Made by a program: the position numbers and the translations under genes. Source: Intestinimonas butyriciproducens (GTDB lineage Bacteria; Bacillota; Clostridia; Oscillospirales; Oscillospiraceae). Taken from it: a stretch of 64,000 nt of DNA. Of the stretch, positions 1 to 9,026 are shown one piece after another; the stretch's first letter is position 1; each line of letters opens with the position of its first letter. Under the pieces are notes generated by a model, which had not been told where the DNA came from, did no database searches, and was given only the letters and a program-made list of their open reading frames with translations. The DNA lies in contig NZ_CP011524.1 of the NCBI RefSeq assembly GCF_004154955.1, forward strand, positions 1,984,001 through 2,048,000, given 5' to 3'.

Positions 1-201
1 GCCGTTGGGCTTATGGAACACCCGCACACGTCCGTCTCCGGCTGCGTATCGGTCACAGAGCCCTCCGCTTCCGTCCGGGGAGCCGTCGTCAATGAGGAGC
101 AACTCCCAGTCCTGAAAAGTCTGTGCCAGTACGGACTCCACACATTTGGGGAGAACAGCTTCCGCCTTGTAGACGGGAACGATGATGGAAATGATGGGCA
201 T
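1..201 (-). CDS. Family 2 glycosyltransferase, N-terminal part (cut by window edge)
   Basis: The minus strand from 201 is open to the window edge and gives 67 residues beginning MPIISIIVPVYKAEAVLPKC, followed by a segment with LLIDDGSPDGSG. The VPVYK motif and the DDGS nucleotide-sugar-binding motif are characteristic of GT-A fold family 2 glycosyltransferases, which move sugars from NDP-sugars to cell-surface glycans. GAGGAGG lies eight bases before the ATG. The acceptor and product cannot be inferred from this fragment. Confidence 0.85.
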   Translation of the reverse strand, partial: MPIISIIVPVYKAEAVLPKCVESVLAQTFQDWELLLIDDGSPDGSGGLCDRYAAGDGRVRVFHKPNG

Positions 202-354
202 GAGGTTTCCTCCTCGCTTGCGCTCAATCCGAATCAGGACGCCGCAGCCGTTGCGTCCGTGTGCCGCGTCGATTGGTGATATTATATCGTTCTTTTCCCT
301 GAAATGCAACAGCAGCTTCCGGGCCGACCGCGGGCATCCCCCGCGTAAACGGCA

Positions 355-388
355 GAGAGCGGCTTCGGTCCGCACCAAAGCCGCTCTC
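355..388 (-). terminator. Hairpin downstream of the ABC operon
   Basis: An 11-bp perfect stem (GAGAGCGGCTT / AAGCCGCTCTC) with a 12-base loop lies just past the DUF4340 gene. No U-run follows on the minus strand, so it is a weak or partial terminator candidate. Confidence 0.45.
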
Positions 389-433
389 TCAGGATGATCC
401 GCGCCTATGCCTTCCGCCCGGCGCCGCGCGGGG

Positions 434-1843
434 TCAGTTCAAAACGATCTCATTGACAGCCTCTATCAAATCGACCACATCGGCTCTCGCCACCAGGGAC
501 ACCGGCGTCCCATCCACCACCGCAAGGCAGTTCGTTCCGTCGTACCGGTACAGCTCGATCCGGACTTCTGGGTAGTTTTCATTGTCCAGATGGACGGTCA
601 GGCCGATCTCCTTTTTCTGCGTTGGGCGTTCGTCTGTAAAGCTCTCGGCCTTGAGGGATTCCAGCGCGCTCTGGAGATCGCCGATCTCCAATTCCTCCCC
701 CAAATAGGAGTAGGTGTGGCCGTCTCCGCTCCCTTCGGCAGTTATGCTGTATGCGGCCCCCTCCAGGGAGATATCGAGCTGCATGACGTCAGAAAAGTCT
801 GCGGAGAGCACCTCAAGATGGCGGAGCGCGTCATAGGAGGCGTCCATCAGCGCCTTATATTCATTCGCTGTGATCCGGTAGACAATCCGGGAGTCTCCCA
901 CCCTTGCGTATGCCGTGATCTCCTCCTCGTCAGTACCTTCCTCCTGATCGGAGGCTTCTTCGGCGGCTTTTTGCTTCTCCGGGTCCCGGCTGATTTGGAG
1001 GGCAAAGGTCTGGGTGATCTCATTGCGCGCCTCGTCCTCATATGTGTAGTCCACCGTGACCGTGAGCTCCGGCGTATCCAGTCCGCAGGCCTCCAGCTCC
1101 TCCGCCGTGGCGTTGTAGGTCACATAATCGGTCAGGCTCAGTCCGCTGATTTTTTGCAGATAGGCATCTACTCTGGATGTATCAAGCGGCAGCAGGCTCC
1201 CCGCCCGTTCCGCAAAGTATACATCCTCCTCGCAGTAGGTGTTGCCGCTGTCCTCCTCATAGGTGATGCTGTACGATTCCGTACCGGCGAACCGGATCCC
1301 CGTCACTTTGTCAAAATCCGGCGTTTCATCGTGATCGATCATATCGCTGAGGCCGGCGTCAAAATAGTCCAGCGGATCATTCTGCACCAGATAGACGTTT
1401 CCGTCCCCAACGGAGACATACCGCTGCGAATCCATGCTGCTGTAATTGCCCAGCAGGATCTCCCAGGTCTCATCCGCCGTTGACAGGCGGATGGTGCAGA
1501 TCGGTTTATCCAGGCCATACTGACCGTAATCCTCCACGTCTTCGATGATAAAGGAAACGCCGAAAGCCCGAAACAGTTCCAATCTCTCCTGCATCTTTTC
1601 CTCATCCACCGGGAATGCCGCATCCCCGTCATAAAGCCATGTGTCCTCTTTGTGGAACGCGAGTGTTTCGGACCCGTATTCCCAGGACAGTGTCTGCACA
1701 GCGTCGCTGTCGATCTCCAAAACGATGGCATCGCTGTTCCGGATCACCTCCTTATGCTCCTCATACCGAATGACGCCGAATGTCGCGGCACAGGCCGCAA
1801 GCAGAAGTCCCAACAGTATCAAGAGCCTCCTAGACCGTTTCAC
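434..1843 (-). CDS. DUF4340 domain protein, putative lipoprotein of a gliding-type ABC operon
   Basis: This 469-residue protein starts with MKRSRRLLILLGLLLAAC, a signal segment ending in a lipobox-like LAAC (Cys18), so it is probably exported and lipid-anchored. The rest is soluble with repeated beta-type modules (for example WLYDGDAAFPVDEEKMQERL and SYSITYEEDSGNTY) typical of DUF4340. DUF4340 proteins are regularly encoded after GldG-like proteins and ABC-2 permeases; the substrate is unknown. Its start overlaps the upstream gene by 14 bases, so the four genes form a tightly coupled operon. The family call is fairly safe; the role is not established. Confidence 0.8.
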   Translation of the reverse strand: MKRSRRLLILLGLLLAACAATFGVIRYEEHKEVIRNSDAIVLEIDSDAVQTLSWEYGSETLAFHKEDTWLYDGDAAFPVDEEKMQERLELFRAFGVSFIIEDVEDYGQYGLDKPICTIRLSTADETWEILLGNYSSMDSQRYVSVGDGNVYLVQNDPLDYFDAGLSDMIDHDETPDFDKVTGIRFAGTESYSITYEEDSGNTYCEEDVYFAERAGSLLPLDTSRVDAYLQKISGLSLTDYVTYNATAEELEACGLDTPELTVTVDYTYEDEARNEITQTFALQISRDPEKQKAAEEASDQEEGTDEEEITAYARVGDSRIVYRITANEYKALMDASYDALRHLEVLSADFSDVMQLDISLEGAAYSITAEGSGDGHTYSYLGEELEIGDLQSALESLKAESFTDERPTQKKEIGLTVHLDNENYPEVRIELYRYDGTNCLAVVDGTPVSLVARADVVDLIEAVNEIVLN

Positions 1844-3287
1844 TCTGCATCCTCCTTCTCCTCAAAATCACGCCCATCCCAATCCCCAGATACAGGAGCG
1901 GGAACACACCGATCATCGCCACCTTCAAAAGGGAAGCCGTGGAATCCCGAATGGTCAGATAGTTATAGTTCAAGGATTTGCTGCGGATCGCCATCGCGTC
2001 GCTTTCGCCGACGAGGGAGGCGAGGGCATTCATGGTCAGGTCCACGTTTGCGCCGGAGGAATATGCATTGTACATATCCTCCAGGAAGCTGGAAGAGGAA
2101 AACCAGACCATGCCTCCTCCGCCGTCACAAGAGACAGATACGGCGACTGTAAACGGGCCGTCTATGTCGCCCTCTTCCTTTTCATACGTTGTAATGTCAT
2201 ACCCGTCCACCTTGCTGAACGAGGCGTCGGAAGTGGTGAGCAGTTCCGTTACAGTCGCGCCGACGGCAGAGCCGCTTACCGTCAGCGCCTGGGAGATGGG
2301 CATGATGGGATAATAGTGCTCCTCAATCAGCGAGTCCGTGATCTCGCTGCTGGACATATCCGGCAGGAGCACATAGGGCAACTGGAAAGCATAGTGCTCC
2401 CGGTCCGCCTCCACGACGACCCCCTCCTCTGTGCTTACGCCGTAATCCGCCAGAAGGCTGTAGAGATTTTCCAGAACCCCGCTTTCCGTGGGTCCGGCCA
2501 TGACCAGCAATTTCCCACCGCCCGTCACATAATCGGCCAGCAGCTCCTTTTCCTCTGCGGAAATGTCGCTCTCCGGTCCATAAATTACTACGCAGTCGGC
2601 TTCCTCCGGCACTCCGTCCGCCGTCAGCAGCGAGAATGTGCTGCACTCCATGTTTTCCTTTTCGATCTGCTCACGGAAGGAAGCGGGAAGCTCCGCCTCC
2701 CCATGCCCTTCCAACAGGTACAGTTGGGGCTGCTCCTCGTTCACCACATAATCGATCGCGGAGGTGATGGACCCCTCTCCATCAAAGGAAGTATTATAGG
2801 AGTAGGAATACAGGTCCGCTTCCTGGAGGTAGATGTCATCGTATCCGATGAACCGGCTGCGTTCTCCGCACTCCACGACGAGGCTGTTGTTCGAAACGGT
2901 CTCATCCGTATATTGCTCGGCAAAGGTGGGGAAAACATCCGGATTCTTTTTGACGATTTCAATATGGTCAGAGAGGCTTTCATACTTGCTCAGCAGGTTC
3001 TCGATCACCTCATCCTCTTTGCCGGACTGTACGATCCAGTAGATCGTCACGTCCTCTTCCAGTGCGTTCACCACCACCTTTGTGTTGCTGGTGATGGAGT
3101 AGAGCTTTGAAGCGCTGATGTCATACTTGGTCATGGATGTGGGCAGAGCGGAGGCGAAAATATTCACCACAATCAGGAGAGCCAGCATGATGGCGGTGAT
3201 CACGAGGGAATAGCCGCCCCCCCGAAAGGCAATTGTATGCTCTCTCGCCGGCTCTGAGGAGGAACTGCGTTTCAGATCTCTTCTCAT
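1830..3287 (-). CDS. GldG-like ABC-associated membrane protein
   Basis: The 485-residue protein has one N-terminal membrane segment (ITAIMLALLIVVNIFASALP), a large extracytoplasmic region and a C-terminal membrane helix (VAMIGVFPLLYLGIGMGVIL) followed by RRRRR-type positive residues. The segment around YDISASKLYSITSNTKVVV matches the GldG family (ABC_transp_aux), auxiliary subunits of ABC-2 exporters related to gliding transporters. AGGAGG eight bases upstream supports the ATG at 3287, and the preceding stop and this start overlap as TGATG. Function beyond membership in this transporter is unknown. Confidence 0.8.
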   Translation of the reverse strand: MRRDLKRSSSSEPAREHTIAFRGGGYSLVITAIMLALLIVVNIFASALPTSMTKYDISASKLYSITSNTKVVVNALEEDVTIYWIVQSGKEDEVIENLLSKYESLSDHIEIVKKNPDVFPTFAEQYTDETVSNNSLVVECGERSRFIGYDDIYLQEADLYSYSYNTSFDGEGSITSAIDYVVNEEQPQLYLLEGHGEAELPASFREQIEKENMECSTFSLLTADGVPEEADCVVIYGPESDISAEEKELLADYVTGGGKLLVMAGPTESGVLENLYSLLADYGVSTEEGVVVEADREHYAFQLPYVLLPDMSSSEITDSLIEEHYYPIMPISQALTVSGSAVGATVTELLTTSDASFSKVDGYDITTYEKEEGDIDGPFTVAVSVSCDGGGGMVWFSSSSFLEDMYNAYSSGANVDLTMNALASLVGESDAMAIRSKSLNYNYLTIRDSTASLLKVAMIGVFPLLYLGIGMGVILRRRRMQSETV

Positions 3288-4150
3288 CAATTATACCTCC
3301 TCTTCTCCAGCGACTGCACGGAAAGGAACAGGAAAAAGGCGATCACGCTCATATCATATACGATCGCCGTCAGATCAAAGGCGCCGTTTACAAATGTATT
3401 GAGTCGTGCAAACAGAGACAGTTTTTCCATGAGGTCCGGCAGCAGGCCCTCCAGAGCCGCCCCATCCAGCACATTCACAAGGATGAGCACGGCGGCCAAA
3501 GCAAAGCAGCAGCCACAGGCCAGGTTTTCATTTTTGGTCAGGTACCAGATCACGGCGCCCAGGGCAAGAATGAGGACGCCGAAGGCGATCACGGTCCCCA
3601 TGGCCGTAGACGAGACATGCTCCGACAGCCTGACACTGTAATAATTCAAGAGGATCACCGCAATACCGATACCAGCCGCAAATCCCTGGTTGTCCGTCAG
3701 AGATGAAAGGAATATGCCCAGTGCGATCAGCGCGGCGCCCATCATAAAAAATGCGAAAATGGATCCGTATGAGGTTGCCAGATACACCTCGCCGAACTGT
3801 GCGAAGATCAGCGGATAAAAGGAAATGATACACAGCGGGATCAGGTAGATCACCAGAAGCGCCAGGTATTTCCCCACGATCACCTGAACGGTGGTGATCG
3901 GGAGGGAATACAACAGTTGATCGGTCTTCTGCCTGCGCTCCTCCGCAATGACACGCATCGTCAGAATGGGTACGATGACCGCAAGGACTATGCTGCAGAA
4001 GCTGAGGACAAACTCAAAATTGCTGACGGCGGCCTGGATATTGTAGAGCACAGCGCCGATGCCCACGAACACCAGCAGGAGCGCACCGAAAAGATAGGCG
4101 GTCAAAGAGTGGAAATAGGACCGCAGTTCGTGCTTCAAAACGGCAATCAT
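3287..4150 (-). CDS. ABC-2 type permease (GldF-like)
   Basis: The 287-residue, strongly hydrophobic protein has about six membrane helices and begins MIAVLKHELRSYFHSLTAYL, the usual start of ABC-2 permeases. The segment MRVIAEERRQKTDQLLYSLP is the amphipathic coupling region typical of this family. It overlaps the ATPase gene by ATGA, indicating translational coupling. With the ATPase, GldG-like and DUF4340 proteins it should form one exporter complex in the cytoplasmic membrane; the substrate is unknown. Confidence 0.85.
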   Translation of the reverse strand: MIAVLKHELRSYFHSLTAYLFGALLLVFVGIGAVLYNIQAAVSNFEFVLSFCSIVLAVIVPILTMRVIAEERRQKTDQLLYSLPITTVQVIVGKYLALLVIYLIPLCIISFYPLIFAQFGEVYLATSYGSIFAFFMMGAALIALGIFLSSLTDNQGFAAGIGIAVILLNYYSVRLSEHVSSTAMGTVIAFGVLILALGAVIWYLTKNENLACGCCFALAAVLILVNVLDGAALEGLLPDLMEKLSLFARLNTFVNGAFDLTAIVYDMSVIAFFLFLSVQSLEKRRYN

Positions 4151-5154
4151 TGCTCAGCCTCCTCGCTTTCTCCACATTCGGCGTCCGTTCCGGCATCTGA
4201 CGCCGGGGCGCCCTGCCGGGCATTGTCCGTCAGTTCCAGGAAAATGTCCTCCAGATTTGCCTTTTTCAAGGTCATTTCCAGCAGGGCCTTTTTCTGTTCC
4301 GCGAATGCGAAAAATACCGCGCGGGATACCTCATAAATATCATCGTGTTCTGTTTTCAACCGGGCCATGACGTTGCCTGCGGCCTCCCGCTCGAGGTCCA
4401 GCCCCGTTATCCGGCCGACGCCGGAAAGGATATCCCTCACCTCCTGTTCGGTCGCCTCTGCGGTCAATGTGATCTCACTGGGCGCCAGCAGCCGCCGTTC
4501 CAGGTTGCCGGGCTCGTCAAAAGCCACCAGCTTTCCCTTTGCAATGATGAGGATCTGGTCGCAGATCATCTGGACCTCGGAGAGAATGTGGGAGCTGAAA
4601 ACGACCGTGTGTTCCTGTCCAAGCTCCCTGATAAGATCGCGTATTTCGATGATCTGGATGGGGTCCAGCCCGACGGTCGGCTCATCGAGGATAATGACCT
4701 TCGGGTTTCCGAGCAACGCCTGGGCGATTCCGAGCCGCTGCTTATAGCCCTTGGAAAGGGCTGAAATCCGCCGGTTTTTTACCCCATCGATCCTTGTCTG
4801 TCCCACTACCCGGGTGATTTGCCGGTCGAGCTCTGCGCCGTGCAGGCCCTTTGCCTCCCCTACAAACCGCAGATACTCCAGTGGGGTCTCATTCATGTAG
4901 AGCGGGGGCTGCTCCGGGAGATAGCCGATGCGCTTTTTGGCCTTTTCCGCCTCTTCAAAAATATCATATCCATCGATCCTGACATGCCCCTCCGTCGCGG
5001 ACAGGCACCCGGTCATAATATTCATAGTGGTGGACTTTCCCGCGCCGTTCGGTCCCAGGAAGCCGTAAACATGGCCCTCCTCGATCTCAAAGGAAAGGTC
5101 ATCGACCGCCATGAAATCGCCGTAGTATTTTGTCAAGTGCTCAACTGTTATCAT
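4147..5154 (-). CDS. ABC transporter ATP-binding protein
   Basis: The 335-residue protein begins MITVEHLTKYYGDFMAVDDL and contains Walker A (GPNGAGKST), Q-loop, a signature region (ALSKGYKQRLGIAQAL), Walker B (VIILDEPTVGLDP) and the switch histidine (VFSSHILSEV). A C-terminal DUF4162-like tail follows. The ATG at 5154 is chosen because GAGGAGG lies six bases upstream; longer upstream reading lacks a good start. It heads the minus-strand operon and energises the GldF-like permease. Confidence 0.92.
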   Translation of the reverse strand: MITVEHLTKYYGDFMAVDDLSFEIEEGHVYGFLGPNGAGKSTTMNIMTGCLSATEGHVRIDGYDIFEEAEKAKKRIGYLPEQPPLYMNETPLEYLRFVGEAKGLHGAELDRQITRVVGQTRIDGVKNRRISALSKGYKQRLGIAQALLGNPKVIILDEPTVGLDPIQIIEIRDLIRELGQEHTVVFSSHILSEVQMICDQILIIAKGKLVAFDEPGNLERRLLAPSEITLTAEATEQEVRDILSGVGRITGLDLEREAAGNVMARLKTEHDDIYEVSRAVFFAFAEQKKALLEMTLKKANLEDIFLELTDNARQGAPASDAGTDAECGESEEAEQ

Positions 5155-5338
5155 AGTCTGCCTCCTCGAACCTATGTTGGCCATCCCGCCGTCCGTCCCC
5201 GCCTGAAAAAGGCCGGCGCACCCGGACAGCGTTTTTCCCTTCCGCCGGTCCCATTGCCCGCGCGCAAACAAGGGCCAGTTCTATTGTAATCTCTTGCGCT
5301 GAAACGACGCTGAAGCCTTTTGTAAAAATTTTTTGAAC

Positions 5339-5372
5339 AAAAAAGGCGGAGAGGCACCTTCTCCTCTCCGCC
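5339..5372 (-). terminator. Rho-independent terminator after the histidine kinase
   Basis: A 10-bp stem (GGCGGAGAGG / CCTCTCCGCC) followed by TTTTTTG on the minus strand separates the two-component operon from the ABC operon. Confidence 0.85.
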
Positions 5373-5386
5373 CCCGAAAACGGACG

Positions 5387-6595
5387 CTAAACGCAGGGTA
5401 GTTCCACAAAAAAGCTGTTGACCCCGTCCTCACTCTCCGCCCAAATGCTCCCTCTATGCTGCACCACAATATTCTCCGCGATGGAGAGGCCCAGACCAAA
5501 GCTCCCGTCCCTGCTTCGGGCCCTATCCACGCGGTAAAACCGTTTGAATATGTTTTTAATATCTTCCGGCGGGATGCGCTCTCCCTGGTTTTTTACAACC
5601 AGTCTGCAGCGCCGGTTCCCCTGCTTTTGGAGCGTCACCCAGGCAGTCCCGCCGGGAGAGGAATACTTCAGCGCGTTGTCCAGCAAAATGTCCATCAGCC
5701 GCTGCAGCAGTGCCGTTTCCCCGGAAACAGAAATATCCCGGTCGATCCGGACGTCCAGGCGCAGCCCCTTTTCAAAAAAGGCTGGCTCAAAAGGGAGCAC
5801 GGCATTGGCGGCCAATCTGCTGAAATCCACAGTACCGACGGTGGGCCTCGATTCGGCGTTGTCCGTCCTGGCCAGCTCCAGCAACTGTTCAATCAGCTCC
5901 CGCATCTGCCGGGACATCACCAGAATGTGGGATAAAAATTGGGCTTTATATGCCTCGCTGTATTCCGGGTCGCTCATGAGTTCTGCGTTTGTCATAATGA
6001 CCGTCAGGGGCGTTTTCAGTTCGTGCGACGCATCCGCCACGAACTGACGCTGCTGCTTCCATGCCAGCTCCACCGGCCTTACCGCCCATCCGGAGAGAAG
6101 GATGCTTATGGCCAGAAACACCCCAAACCCGAGCCCTCCAAGAAAAAGACAGGTTTTCGTCAAATGGTCCAGCGTGGCGACCTCGCTGGAGATATCCGTA
6201 AATACCAGGCATTGGTCGATCGGCGTACCGACCCGGTAATACCGCAGATGGTACCCCTCGATCACGCCGAACGCCTTGGGGGAAGCAAACGCCATATCGA
6301 TCAGATCGCTCAGAAATGCATCGTTGGACAAGTCATAATAGCCTCCGCTGGTCGCTATCAGCTCTCCCCGTGGACTCACCTGGAGTATAAAGTACGGTAG
6401 GCGCACTTCCCCTCCGGACTCATTGGGGATACCGGGGTGAAAGGGCTGGCTGGCAACGTTCTGCATCATGGCAATGCTCTCGGTTTCTAGATTCGCCCGC
6501 GTAAAATAGAACACAAGCCCCAAGATCACACCGAGCATGATGGTGACAATACTCATGTTGATCATCACAAATTTAAATCGCAGTTTTCGGATCAT
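5387..6595 (-). CDS. Sensor histidine kinase
   Basis: The 402-residue protein has two membrane helices (about residues 8-30 and 150-175) around an extracytoplasmic sensor of about 120 residues, then a kinase core. The H-box is FVADASHELKTPLTV, the N-box LLDNALKYSS, and the G-boxes include GLGLSIAENIV. It lies one base after the response-regulator stop, and the start MIRKLRFKF at 6595 fits the spacing. The stimulus is unknown; the ABC operon next to it is a plausible but unproven target, although a terminator separates them. Confidence 0.92.
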   Translation of the reverse strand: MIRKLRFKFVMINMSIVTIMLGVILGLVFYFTRANLETESIAMMQNVASQPFHPGIPNESGGEVRLPYFILQVSPRGELIATSGGYYDLSNDAFLSDLIDMAFASPKAFGVIEGYHLRYYRVGTPIDQCLVFTDISSEVATLDHLTKTCLFLGGLGFGVFLAISILLSGWAVRPVELAWKQQRQFVADASHELKTPLTVIMTNAELMSDPEYSEAYKAQFLSHILVMSRQMRELIEQLLELARTDNAESRPTVGTVDFSRLAANAVLPFEPAFFEKGLRLDVRIDRDISVSGETALLQRLMDILLDNALKYSSPGGTAWVTLQKQGNRRCRLVVKNQGERIPPEDIKNIFKRFYRVDRARSRDGSFGLGLSIAENIVVQHRGSIWAESEDGVNSFFVELPCV

Positions 6596-6596
6596 G

Positions 6597-7265
6597 CTAC
6601 TCCGCCTCCAAATGGTAGCCCAGTCTGCGGATCGCTGCAATTCGGATGTTCGAACCGATGCTGGCGAGCTTTTTTCTCAGGAACCCAATGTAGACCTCCA
6701 CATGGTTTTCTACCGCTTCGGAGTCGAAGCCCCACACCCTAGCGAGGATTACTTCCTTTGACAGGTTCCTCCCGCCCGCCTGCAGCAGAAACCGCATGAC
6801 GTCGAATTCCTTGGCCGAAAGACGGACTCTGTTTTCTCCGCAGATCAGCATGGCGGAAGAGAGATCCAGCGAGGTGTTCCCAAACCTGACCTCGTCCACC
6901 TGCGCCCCCTGCCTGCGCAGCAACGCGTTGATGCAGGCCAGGAGTTCCCTCGCATCGAAAGGTTTTGTGAGATAGTAGTCCGCGCCGGCGTTCAGCCCTG
7001 TTATGCGGTCCTCCAGCTCTGATTTGGCGGTCAGCATCAGGATCATGGACCCCAAATGCTTCATGCGGACCCTCCTGGCCACTTCGAATCCGTCCACGCT
7101 CGGCATCATAACATCCAGAATCAGCAAATCGTAGACGCCCAGCTCTGCGTATTGCCTTCCCGTCTCTCCGTCATAGGCGACCTCCACATCGAATCCCTTT
7201 TTCTGCAAAAGAGTACGGATGGAGTCTGCCAGCAGCTTTTCATCCTCAACAATCAATATCTTCAC
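6597..7265 (-). CDS. OmpR-family response regulator
   Basis: The 222-residue protein starts at a GTG (KILIVEDEKLLADSIRTL) preceded by GGAGGTG. The receiver domain has the acidic pair in VEDE, the phosphoacceptor Asp in LLILDVMMPSVDG and the conserved Lys in YYLTKPFDARE. The C-terminal winged helix (LSAKEFDVMRFLL, then GFDSEAVENHVEVYIGFLRKKL) is OmpR/PhoB-type. It is co-transcribed with the kinase. Confidence 0.93.
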   Translation of the reverse strand: MKILIVEDEKLLADSIRTLLQKKGFDVEVAYDGETGRQYAELGVYDLLILDVMMPSVDGFEVARRVRMKHLGSMILMLTAKSELEDRITGLNAGADYYLTKPFDARELLACINALLRRQGAQVDEVRFGNTSLDLSSAMLICGENRVRLSAKEFDVMRFLLQAGGRNLSKEVILARVWGFDSEAVENHVEVYIGFLRKKLASIGSNIRIAAIRRLGYHLEAE

Positions 7266-7365
7266 GTCCGCACACCTCCGGGATGTTCCACGTTTATCAT
7301 ACACCCAAACCCTGAAATAAAGCTGAAGGTTTTACAGAAAGCCCGGCAGTTCCGACCGAACTGAG

Positions 7366-7404
7366 AAAAACGGCGTGACATGCGCTGCATGTCACGCCGT
7401 TTTT
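7366..7404 (-). terminator. Terminator of metK (bidirectional shape)
   Basis: An 18-bp perfect inverted repeat (7366-7383 and 7387-7404) with a 3-base loop is flanked by A5 and T5 runs. It lies between metK and the response-regulator start. Confidence 0.9.
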
Positions 7405-7468
7405 CTTTTCGTATCCCAACGCACCGGCTCTCTGCCCCGCGTCCGGCGGTCAGACCTCCGGCACCGGC

Positions 7469-8653
7469 TTACAGATACTGCTTGAGCAGCTCCGCCCGGT
7501 CAGTCTTTTCCCAGGGCAGGTCCACATCGGTACGGCCGAAATGGCCATAGGCAGCGGTCTGCTCATAGATGGGGCGACGCAGGTCCAGATCCCGGATGAT
7601 GGCGGCCGGGCGCAGGTCGAAGTGCCGGTTGATGATTTCTGCCAGCCGCTCGTCGGGCAGCCTGCCGGTACCATAGGTGTCCACCAGCACGGAGACCGGA
7701 TGGGCCACGCCGATGGCATAGGCCAGTTCGATCTGGCACTTGCGGGCAAGGCCCGCCGCCACCAGGTTCTTGGCCGCATACCGGGCCATATAGGCGGCGG
7801 AGCGGTCCACCTTGGTGGGGTCCTTGCCGGAGAAACAGCCGCCGCCGTGGCTGGCGGAGCCGCCGTAAGTATCCACGATGATCTTCCGCCCGGTGAGGCC
7901 GGTGTCCCCCACAGGGCCGCCGACCACAAAGCGCCCGGTCGGGTTTACATAAATTTTAGTGTCCTTGTCGATGTACTGCGCGGGGATGATGGGCTTGATG
8001 ATGGTCTCCATCACCGCCTCCCGCAAGTCCTTCAGGGCGATGTCCGGGTCGTGCTGGGTGGAGACCACAATGGCGGGGCAGCGCAGGACACGACCCTCCG
8101 CGTCGTACTCCACGGTGACCTGGCTCTTGCCGTCGGGGCGCAGCCAGGTGAGCTCCCCGCTCTTGCGGGCCTGGGCCAGGCGGCGGGAGAGGCGGTGGGC
8201 CATGGAGATGGGCGCGGGCATGAGTTCAGCGGTCTCGTCGCAGGCGTAGCCGAACATCATTCCCTGGTCGCCGGCACCCACCAGGTCCAGCGGGTCGCTG
8301 TCGCCGCCCTGCTGGACCTCGAAGGACTGATTGACGCCCATGGCGATGTCGGGAGACTGCTCGTCGATGGCTGTCATGACGGCGCAGGAGCGGTAGTCAA
8401 AACCGTAGGCCGGATCGGTGTAGCCGATCCGCTGCACGGTTCTGCGGGCAATGGCCGGGATATCGGTATAGTGGGAGGTGGTGATCTCTCCCATGACCAC
8501 GATCATGCCAGTGGTGGTGAAGGTCTCACAGGCCACATGGGCGGTGGGGTCGCTTGCCAGGATATCGTCCAGGACCGCGTCGGAGATCTGGTCGCATACC
8601 TTGTCTGGATGTCCTTCGGTGACGGACTCGGAGGTGAATACACGGTGACTCAT
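7469..8653 (-). CDS. metK: S-adenosylmethionine synthetase
   Basis: The 394-residue protein makes S-adenosylmethionine from methionine and ATP. It begins [18 protein letters not shown] and shows the family motifs [28 protein letters not shown] and [19 protein letters not shown]. The length is usual for bacterial MetK. The start at 8653 is preceded by AAGGAAAGG. A SAM-I riboswitch and intrinsic terminator lie in the leader, so expression should fall when SAM is abundant. Confidence 0.98.
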   Translation of the reverse strand: MSHRVFTSESVTEGHPDKVCDQISDAVLDDILASDPTAHVACETFTTTGMIVVMGEITTSHYTDIPAIARRTVQRIGYTDPAYGFDYRSCAVMTAIDEQSPDIAMGVNQSFEVQQGGDSDPLDLVGAGDQGMMFGYACDETAELMPAPISMAHRLSRRLAQARKSGELTWLRPDGKSQVTVEYDAEGRVLRCPAIVVSTQHDPDIALKDLREAVMETIIKPIIPAQYIDKDTKIYVNPTGRFVVGGPVGDTGLTGRKIIVDTYGGSASHGGGCFSGKDPTKVDRSAAYMARYAAKNLVAAGLARKCQIELAYAIGVAHPVSVLVDTYGTGRLPDERLAEIINRHFDLRPAAIIRDLDLRRPIYEQTAAYGHFGRTDVDLPWEKTDRAELLKQYL

Positions 8654-8693
8654 ACTGATACCTTTCCTTTCTTTCTGTCCGGGACGGGAGGCA

Positions 8694-8725
8694 TAAAAAA
8701 TGCGCTCCACATCCAACGGAGCGCA
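8694..8725 (-). terminator. Riboswitch expression-platform terminator
   Basis: Stem TGCGCTCC / GGAGCGCA followed on the minus strand by ATTTTTT lies between the SAM aptamer and metK. It is the likely off-state terminator of the riboswitch. Confidence 0.9.
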
Positions 8726-8736
8726 CGAAGTTTTGT

Positions 8737-8836
8737 TTCCTCATCTTTCGATCACTGCCGCCGGATTTGGCACCTTGCGCTTCACCGCAGGTTGCCGGGC
8801 TTCATCGGGCCGTTCCCTCCGCCACTCTTGATAAGG
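8737..8836 (-). promoter_or_regulatory. SAM-I (S-box) riboswitch
   Basis: On the minus strand the conserved S-box blocks appear in order: CTTATCAAGAG, GGAGGGA, GGCCCGATGAAGCCCGGCAA, AAGGTGCCAA and the closing GATGAG. P1 pairs CTTATC with GATGAG. The position, 80 bases before metK and followed by a terminator, fits SAM-dependent premature termination. Confidence 0.95.
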
Positions 8837-8854
8837 CTATTTGATTGTATTTCT

Positions 8855-8884
8855 ATTATAAGCGACAGCCCCGGGGTCTGTCAA
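8855..8884 (-). promoter_or_regulatory. metK promoter
   Basis: Consensus sigma-A promoter on the minus strand: TTGACA (8879-8884), an 18-base spacer and TATAAT (8855-8860), about 20 bases before the riboswitch. Confidence 0.88.
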
Positions 8885-9026
8885 GGGGGACGACCTCCTC
8901 GCTCTTTTCCCAGATTTCCCAAACTGGGAAAGGACGCATTTGGAAAGTTTACAAAAACTTATAGACTTCCCGCAGAAAACCGGGTAAAATATCTCACACA
9001 CTAACTGATGTAAGGAGGCTGCGGCC